Shown here piece by piece: positions 59,220 through 64,000 of a DNA stretch of 64,000 nucleotides. The stretch is from Terriglobus sp. TAA 43 (GTDB taxonomy: Bacteria; Acidobacteriota; Terriglobia; Terriglobales; Acidobacteriaceae): positions 124,001-188,000 of the forward strand of contig NZ_JUGR01000004.1 of the NCBI RefSeq assembly GCF_000800015.1. Direction: 5' to 3'. The notes beneath the pieces are model-generated. The model worked only from the letters and a program-made list of their open reading frames with translations, was not told the origin of the DNA and did no database searches. Numbering within the stretch: the stretch's first letter is position 1; each line of letters begins with the position of its first letter. Both the position numbers and the translations under genes were made by a program.

Positions 59220-59958
59220 GCAGATTGCGCAGATGAAGAAGCCTGCCGTGGTTTCTGCAGATGAGTGGCAGAACGCATGGCAGGAGATGCTGGTGAAAGA
59301 GAAGGAGCACACTCGTTCGCGTGATGCTCTGGCTGCTGCACGGCGGCGGATGCCCTGGTTTGCGGTGGAGAAAGAGTACGTCTTCGAAGGGCCGCAGGGT
59401 AAGGCTTCGCTGCTGGACCTGTTCGATGGAAGACGGCAGCTTGTGTTGTATCGCGCGTTCTACGACTCGAACGTGTATGGCTGGCCGGAGCATGCTTGCG
59501 TTGGTTGTTCGATGGGCGCAGACCAGGTTTCGAACCTGTTGCACCTTCATGCACGCGACACCACACTGGTTTATGCGTCGCGTGGATCGCAGGAAAACAT
59601 TGCCACGCTGAAGCAGCGCATGGGATGGAACGCGATTCCCTGGTACACCATCACCGACGACTTCGATAAGGACTTCGGCGTGGATGAGTGGCACGGGCAT
59701 AACGTGTTCTTCCGCGATGAACACGACAGTATCTTCCGCACGTACTGGGTGAACAATCGTGGCGATGAAGCGATGGGCAGTGTGTGGAGCTATCTTGATC
59801 TGACACCGCTGGGGCGGCAGGAGCTTTGGGAAGATTCACCTGAAGGCTATCCGCAGACGGAACCGTACAAGTGGTGGCGTTGGCATGACGCTTACGGGAA
59901 AGAAGATGCGAAGTGGTCGAACGTTGTCGATAACGCGACCGTGCTTCTCAACCTCTAA
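59206..59958 (+). CDS. DUF899-family thioredoxin-like protein
   Basis: A 250-residue protein of the DUF899 group, a thioredoxin-fold family. The GTG start at 59206 has AGGAGGTGAGC upstream. WQNAWQEMLVKEKEHTRSRD is the usual N-terminal helix, and CVGCSMGADQV near residue 99 holds a CxxC. WYTITDDFDKDFGVDEWHGHNVFFRDE and WSYLDLTPLGRQELWEDSPEGYPQ complete the family pattern. It ends the ArsR operon. A redox role is likely, but the substrate is unknown. Confidence 0.9.
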   Translation: MTTNEQIAQMKKPAVVSADEWQNAWQEMLVKEKEHTRSRDALAAARRRMPWFAVEKEYVFEGPQGKASLLDLFDGRRQLVLYRAFYDSNVYGWPEHACVGCSMGADQVSNLLHLHARDTTLVYASRGSQENIATLKQRMGWNAIPWYTITDDFDKDFGVDEWHGHNVFFRDEHDSIFRTYWVNNRGDEAMGSVWSYLDLTPLGRQELWEDSPEGYPQTEPYKWWRWHDAYGKEDAKWSNVVDNATVLLNL

Positions 59959-60019
59959 GAGTGAACGAGATCGACGCGCTCACGAGTGGAGGTTATGTTC
60001 TAAGTCAGGGAGCGACTGC

Positions 60020-60442
60020 ATGAACATACAGAAGCAAATTCAGGAGTATATCGCCGCGCAGCCAGAGCCCAAACGCGGCGATATACAACAACTGCATTCG
60101 ATGATTCTGGCGCTGAAGCCCACCTGCAAATTGCGATTTCTGGATGGAAAGGACGAGCAGGGAAAAGTCGTCTCAAACCCAAACATTGGTTATGGTTCGC
60201 AGATCATTCCCTATGCCAATGGAAAAACCAGAGAGTTCTATCAAGTTGGACTGAGTGCGAATACGACAGGCATCTCCGTCTACATCATGGGCATAAGTGA
60301 CAAAAACTATCTGGCCCAGACATTTGGTCCGGAACTTGGCAGAGCAAGCATTACGGGATATTGCATTAAGTTCAAAACACTCTCAGCTATCAATATGGAT
60401 GTGCTGAAAGCCGCAATTCAATATGGCCTGGATCGTGAGTAA
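60020..60442 (+). CDS. DUF1801 (YdhG-like) protein
   Basis: A 140-residue protein of the DUF1801/YdhG group. IQEYIAAQPEPKRGDIQQLHSMI starts the fold, IGYGSQIIPYANGKTREFYQVGLS is the central beta part, and SAINMDVLKAAIQYG ends it. The ATG at 60020 has GGGAG upstream, so the longer frame from 59885 is rejected. Slightly AT-richer codon use than its neighbours is visible. The function is unknown in general. Confidence 0.82.
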   Translation: MNIQKQIQEYIAAQPEPKRGDIQQLHSMILALKPTCKLRFLDGKDEQGKVVSNPNIGYGSQIIPYANGKTREFYQVGLSANTTGISVYIMGISDKNYLAQTFGPELGRASITGYCIKFKTLSAINMDVLKAAIQYGLDRE

Positions 60443-60484
60443 GCTTGCTGATCACGATCCAGACATTGCAATCATGCAACGTAA

Positions 60485-60940
60485 TTAAAGCTTCAACATC
60501 ATCTCGTTGGTTTGAGTGAAGCCTGCCTTCTCGTAGATGGGCTTGCCGAAGGGCGAGGCATGAAGCGTTATCACCATGTAACCGCGTTCACGGCATAGGT
60601 CGGTGGCTGCCTGGAGGATGCGTTTCGCGTAGCCTTTGCCGCGGGCTTTGTCTGCTGTGTAGAAGTTCAGCAGGTATGGGCGGCCTGCTTCGGTGTGCAA
60701 GTAGTGCGGCGGGAAGTCGCCGAAGAAGATGCCACCACTTGCCATTACTTCGCCTTCTTCTTCGAGGAGCAGACCCACATAGCGGCCATCGGCTAGGCGT
60801 TCACGCACCCACGGCTCGAAGTTCGCGTCCATTGTGTTCAGGCGTTCTTCGGTTGCGAACTCATTCGCGGTGAACATGGCGTGGCGATGTTCGGTAATGA
60901 GCTTTGTGTCTTCGACGGTGGCTTGGCGGATGGTGGACAT
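60485..60940 (-). CDS. GNAT-family N-acetyltransferase
   Basis: A 151-residue acetyl-CoA-dependent acetyltransferase. The acetyl-CoA loop is NFYTADKARGKGYAKRI near residues 93-109, the preceding strand is VMASGGIFFG, and the C-terminal part has GKPIYEKAGFTQTNEM. The ATG at 60940 has AAGGAGA 8 nt upstream. The acceptor amine is unknown. It is convergent with the DUF1801 gene. Confidence 0.88.
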   Translation of the reverse strand: MSTIRQATVEDTKLITEHRHAMFTANEFATEERLNTMDANFEPWVRERLADGRYVGLLLEEEGEVMASGGIFFGDFPPHYLHTEAGRPYLLNFYTADKARGKGYAKRILQAATDLCRERGYMVITLHASPFGKPIYEKAGFTQTNEMMLKL

Positions 60941-61022
60941 CTCTGTGGTCTCCTTCAGCATTGCAATGCGTGAAAAGAAAGCAGGTCCCTTTCGCTACGC
61001 TCGAGGGCATGCTTCGGCTTCA

Positions 61023-61044
61023 CTTCGTTTCGCTCAGGGTGACG
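61023..61044 (+). repeat. 22-nt intergenic direct repeat, copy 1
   Basis: CTTCGTTTCGCTCAGGGTGA plus CG recurs at 61128 with 3 differences in 22 positions. It lies in the gene-free stretch 60941-61165, where no coding sequence is supported. Confidence 0.6.
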
Positions 61045-61127
61045 AACTTCGTTTGTATGAGCTTCGCTGGATGACGTTGTTGCGAGAAACTTTGAGGCGT
61101 ATCGGCCGGTTCGAGTGCGTGGAGATT

Positions 61128-61149
61128 CTTCGCTTCGCTCAGAATGACG
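61128..61149 (+). repeat. 22-nt intergenic direct repeat, copy 2
   Basis: CTTCGCTTCGCTCAGAATGA plus CG, 105 nt after copy 1. A partial third unit, GCTTCGCTGGATGACG, lies at about 61060. The units look like a dispersed intergenic repeat. Confidence 0.6.
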
Positions 61150-61165
61150 GCTAATGGGAAAGAAG

Positions 61166-61221
61166 AAGGGCGGCCTGTGGGCCGCCCTTACTTGGCTTGG
61201 TGGGCGGCTTAGCTGCCGCCC
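61166..61221 (-). terminator. Double-hairpin terminator after metK
   Basis: On the minus strand the metK stop is followed by GGGCGGC/GCCGCCC (61221-61202). A perfect 10-bp stem, AAGGGCGGCC with its complement (61189-61166), comes next and ends in CTTCTTTCCC. The second hairpin is the likely terminator. Confidence 0.8.
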
Positions 61222-61239
61222 TGATTGGGTGACAGCGAT

Positions 61240-62412
61240 TTAGCGGGCGGCTCCTGCGAGCTGCTCGGCACCGGCTTTGAGAGCTGCGGCCTTGTCGGTC
61301 TTTTCCCAGGTGAAGCCTTCGCCGGTACGTCCGAAGTGGCCGTAGGCTGCGGTGGCCTGGAACTTGGGCTTGCGCAGGTCGAGGGTCTCGATGATGGCCT
61401 TCGGCGTGAGCGAAAAGTTCTCGCGGACGAGCTTGGTGATTTCGCCTTCGGAGATCTTGCCCGTGCCGAAGGTCTCGACCAGAACGCTGACCGGCTCGGC
61501 TACGCCGATGGCGTAGGCAAGCTGAACTTCAGCGCGGTCTGCGAGGCCCGCAGCAACGATGTTCTTGGCGATGTAGCGCGCCATGTAGGCAGCCGAACGG
61601 TCAACCTTGGTGCTGTCCTTGCCGGAGAAGGCACCGCCACCGTGACGGCCCATGCCGCCGTAGGTGTCCACGATGATCTTGCGGCCGGTCAGGCCGGAGT
61701 CGCCCATGGGGCCACCGACGACGAAACGGCCGGTCGGGTTGATGTGGTACTTGGTGTCTGCGTCGAGGAGCTCAGCGGGGAGGACAGCCTGGATTACGTG
61801 CTCCAGAATGTCAGCGCGGAGCTGCTCGGTGGTGACAGCTTCGTCATGCTGCGAGGAGATGACGACTGCGTCGATGCGCACGGGCTTGTGGTCAGCGGAG
61901 TATTCCACGGTGACCTGGCTCTTGCCGTCAGGACGGAGGTACCCGAGCTTGCCGTTCTTACGCACTTCGGTGAGGCGTGCGGCCAGCTTGTGCGCCAGCG
62001 AGATGGGGGTGGGCATCAGCTCCGGGGTCTCGTTGGTTGCATAGCCGAACATCATGCCCTGATCGCCCGCGCCGCCCGTGTCCACGCCCATGGCGATGTC
62101 CGGCGACTGCGAGTTGATGGAGGAGATGACGGCGCAGGTGTTGCTGTCGAAGCCGTACTCGGAGTGGGTGTAGCCAATGCCTGCAACCGTCTCGCGGACG
62201 AGCTTCTGGAAGTCGACGTAGGCCTTGGTGGTGATTTCGCCAGCAACTACGACGAGGCCGGTGCAGGTGAGGGTCTCGCACGCAACGCGGCTATACGGAT
62301 CCTGAGCCAGGCAGGCATCAAGGATGGCGTCGGAGATCTGGTCGGCAATCTTGTCGGGATGGCCTTCGGTGACGGACTCAGAGGTAAAGAGGAAACGATC
62401 GCGAGTGGACAA
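61240..62412 (-). CDS. metK: S-adenosylmethionine synthetase
   Basis: Makes S-adenosylmethionine from methionine and [19 protein letters not shown] (about 15-30), [16 protein letters not shown] (about 115-130) and [19 protein letters not shown] (about 255-273) are the family signatures. A TTG start at 62412 with AAGGAG 6 nt upstream gives 390 residues, the normal size. An upstream ATG at 62460 would add 16 basic residues without an SD. A leader of 97 nt separates it from the HTH/TM gene; no SAM riboswitch is visible. Confidence 0.95.
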   Translation of the reverse strand: MSTRDRFLFTSESVTEGHPDKIADQISDAILDACLAQDPYSRVACETLTCTGLVVVAGEITTKAYVDFQKLVRETVAGIGYTHSEYGFDSNTCAVISSINSQSPDIAMGVDTGGAGDQGMMFGYATNETPELMPTPISLAHKLAARLTEVRKNGKLGYLRPDGKSQVTVEYSADHKPVRIDAVVISSQHDEAVTTEQLRADILEHVIQAVLPAELLDADTKYHINPTGRFVVGGPMGDSGLTGRKIIVDTYGGMGRHGGGAFSGKDSTKVDRSAAYMARYIAKNIVAAGLADRAEVQLAYAIGVAEPVSVLVETFGTGKISEGEITKLVRENFSLTPKAIIETLDLRKPKFQATAAYGHFGRTGEGFTWEKTDKAAALKAGAEQLAGAAR

Positions 62413-62418
62413 AAACTG

Positions 62419-62424
62419 CTCCTT
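62419..62424 (-). promoter_or_regulatory. Ribosome binding site fixing a TTG start for metK
   Basis: AAGGAG on the minus strand, 6 nt before TTG (62412-62410). It decides the start against an upstream ATG. Confidence 0.75.
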
Positions 62425-62509
62425 GAGGCGCTTGCAGCGAAGAATAGATATTCGATCCATTTTAACGCGTCATGGATGCAGAAAAGGCTGATTTTGGGAG
62501 GAATGAGTA

Positions 62510-62971
62510 CTAGTGTGTCCTGTAAATGGATGGAACCCATTTCTTTTCCGGTAGATGCACGATGCCACGATGCACCAGAACCCACAGGACACCGGCCGCA
62601 AGGGCCAGGACTATGAGCAGCATGGCAGCTACACCAAGCCAGCGCAGGCGGCGAGCCGGAGCGTCGGTTATGCGGCTTCTGTGGACGGCTTCAGCGAGCT
62701 CGCGCCAGTCGTCTTCGCGCGCTTCCGTATCGATGCCTTTGGCACGCATGGCGTCCTGGAAGCGCTGCACGGTTTCATCGACGTTAAGGCCGCAGAAGTT
62801 GGCATAGGAACGGACGATGCCACGATTGAAGACTCCTCCGGGCAGGTCAGAGTAGCGGTCTCCCTCAAGCGCCTGAAGATGGCGCAAGGAGACACGCGTG
62901 GAGACTGAGACCTCGTCCAGCGAGATGCCGCGCGATTCGCGCTGCTCCCTGAGTTCCTGACCGAATGGCAT
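62510..62971 (-). CDS. RodZ-like HTH protein with one transmembrane helix
   Basis: A 153-residue protein. An N-terminal HTH_25-type domain (MPFGQELREQRESRGISLDE onward, about 1-70, including GGVFNRGIVRSYANFCGL) resembles the cytoplasmic part of RodZ. A basic stretch RRLRWLG and one TM helix (about 112-133) follow, with only 20 residues outside. It lacks the large periplasmic domain of RodZ, so a cell-shape role is uncertain. It lies upstream of metK on the same strand. Confidence 0.82.
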   Translation of the reverse strand: MPFGQELREQRESRGISLDEVSVSTRVSLRHLQALEGDRYSDLPGGVFNRGIVRSYANFCGLNVDETVQRFQDAMRAKGIDTEAREDDWRELAEAVHRSRITDAPARRLRWLGVAAMLLIVLALAAGVLWVLVHRGIVHLPEKKWVPSIYRTH

Positions 62972-63173
62972 GCGTTCCGATGCTCGTAATGTACTCTGCA
63001 GAGTTTGCGACTGACGCTACGCCGTCATGCTACATGTAACCCGTTAAAAACCAAAGATACTGGCAGATAAAAAGCCTATTACCGAACCCGAAACGGAACT
63101 ATTGATATTGCCAGCAGGGTCAAAACGCATTGCGATATAAGGGTGAGCCAGGAAATTCTGCTTGGAGAGTGTT

Positions 63174-64000
63174 GTGAAAGCTTGCCGTTTGTTGTTCGTT
63201 CTTCTTGTTGCCGTGCTTGTTTCGGTGGTTTCGGTGCGCGCTCAAGAGCGCTGGTCCGCGGATAAAGCAAAGGACTGGTACGCCAAGCAGCAGTGGCTGG
63301 TGGGCGCGAATTATGTGCCTTCCGATGCCATTAACCAGCTTGAAATGTTCCAGGCCGCTACGTGGAATCCGGCGCTGAATGACAAGGAACTGGGATGGGC
63401 CGAAGGCATTGGCATGAACACCATGCGTGTGTTCCTGCATGACCAGTTGTGGGCGCAGGATCCTGAGGGATTCAAGAAGCGGTTGAATGAGTTTCTAGCC
63501 ATCTGCGCGAAGCATCACATCAAGCCGATGCTGGTGCTGTTTGATTCTGTGTGGGACCCCGAGCCAAAGCTGGGACCGCAGCATCCTCCGATTCCGGGAG
63601 TGCATAACTCGGGATGGGTGCAGAGCCCGGGACGTAAAGGCCTGACTGATCCTGCGTATGAGCCGAAGCTGGAAGCGTACGTGAAGGGCGTGGTCGGCGC
63701 GTTTGCGAAGGATGATCGCATCCTGGCATGGGACGTCTGGAATGAGCCCGATAACGACACGCCGCAGTACGGTGTGATTGCAAACAAGACAGCGCGCATT
63801 GATTACTACCTGCCCAAGGCATTTGCGTGGGCGCGGAGCGAACATCCGGTACAGCCGCTGACCAGCAGTGTGTGGCATGACGATTGGAATCCAGGGAAGT
63901 TGAAGTCGACCGCGAAGATTCAGATTGAAGAGTCTGACGTGATCAGCTTCCACAACTACGGATGGCCCGAGGAGTTTGAAGCGAAGATCAAGGAACTGCA
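63174..64000 (+). CDS. Secreted glycoside hydrolase (GH5-like clan A), cut by window edge
   Basis: The frame starts at GTG 63174 with GGAG 6 nt upstream and stays open to the window end (275 codons). A signal peptide covers residues 1-25 (ending VRAQ). The mature part reads QWLVGANYVPSDAINQLEMF, then WAEGIGMNTMRVFLHDQLW. AWDVWNEPDN near residue 185 holds the Asn-Glu acid/base pair of clan A retaining glycosidases. The nucleophile Glu should lie beyond the window. It is often annotated as cellulase or mannanase; the substrate is open. Confidence 0.88.
   Translation, partial: MKACRLLFVLLVAVLVSVVSVRAQERWSADKAKDWYAKQQWLVGANYVPSDAINQLEMFQAATWNPALNDKELGWAEGIGMNTMRVFLHDQLWAQDPEGFKKRLNEFLAICAKHHIKPMLVLFDSVWDPEPKLGPQHPPIPGVHNSGWVQSPGRKGLTDPAYEPKLEAYVKGVVGAFAKDDRILAWDVWNEPDNDTPQYGVIANKTARIDYYLPKAFAWARSEHPVQPLTSSVWHDDWNPGKLKSTAKIQIEESDVISFHNYGWPEEFEAKIKEL

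Noticed and set aside
62413-62509. SAM riboswitch before metK
   Set aside because: The 97-nt leader shows no recognisable SAM aptamer helices.
61225-62616. 463-residue open frame opposite metK
   Set aside because: metK signatures on the minus strand are complete; the opposite frame has Gly/Val/Asp bias and no recognisable domain.
1-64000. CRISPR arrays, tRNA, rRNA or prophage genes
   Set aside because: No regular short repeats with spacers, no tRNA cloverleaf signature such as GGTTCGAATCC with a matched acceptor stem, and no phage or transposase gene was found by reading.

Overview
The window looks like a chromosomal segment of an Acidobacteriota genome, most likely of the Terriglobales/Acidobacteriaceae type (Terriglobus, Granulicella or Edaphobacter relatives). 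The reasons are an Oar-like TonB-dependent receptor with a carboxypeptidase-regulatory N-terminal domain, an exported protein carrying a Ser-Leu-Pro-Asp-Ala-Pro stretch, LptE and OmpA outer-membrane parts of a Gram-negative envelope, fairly high G+C, and frequent GTG/TTG starts behind strong Shine-Dalgarno sequences. The genus call is inference from gene content, not a database result. No rRNA, tRNA, CRISPR array, transposase or phage gene was seen.

Layout. 1-10 kb: a truncated polyprenyl diphosphate synthase gene, a polytopic membrane protein, a CPA1 Na+/H+ antiporter, and the minus-strand operon dxr-rseP-panE-DHH phosphoesterase. 9-16 kb: a small membrane protein, an HU-type protein, a YbgC-like thioesterase, nicotinamidase, a zinc-ribbon XRE regulator, then uppS-membrane protein-cdsA, proline dehydrogenase and an exported protein closed by a strong terminator. 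16-24.5 kb (minus strand): a glycosyltransferase, the large TonB-dependent receptor, an SDR, an OmpA-family protein and plsY-gpsA. 24.6-31.2 kb: a minus-strand block (rimO, small membrane protein, a GyrI-like gene broken by an in-frame TGA, a conserved-looking unknown, yacG, pgpA, an NHL/IPT protein, cinA) bounded on both sides by inverted copies of a ~255-bp intergenic element. 31-42 kb: exported proteins, an M28 peptidase, a PP2C phosphatase, a nucleoside transporter, two tandem SDR paralogues with a divergent AraC regulator, a metallophosphoesterase overlapping a glycosyltransferase by 131 nt, and deoA/cdd. 42-54 kb: an Lhr-type helicase, an AT-richer orphan, a Nei-like glycosylase, gltX-lptE-holA-HAD, ispF, a 38-aa peptide gene and ispD. 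54-64 kb: a 760-aa secreted protein of unknown family beside an esterase, an ArsR-SRPBCC-CPFC micropeptide-DUF899 operon with a conspicuous twin palindromic operator, DUF1801 and GNAT proteins, an HTH/TM protein followed by metK, and a truncated secreted glycoside hydrolase.

How the genes fit together. Isoprenoid synthesis is represented by dxr, ispD, ispF, the polyprenyl synthase and uppS. Phospholipid synthesis is represented by plsY, gpsA, cdsA and pgpA. Envelope assembly and stress are represented by rseP, lptE, the OmpA-family protein and the LpxH-like phosphoesterase. Pyrimidine nucleoside salvage is represented by the CNT transporter, cdd and deoA, and NAD recycling by pncA and the PncC domain of cinA. 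The most unusual items are the inverted intergenic elements, the leaderless-looking ArsR promoter with its CxxC micropeptide, the nonsense-interrupted GyrI-like gene, the 131-nt dual-coding overlap and the enlarged linker in RimO.
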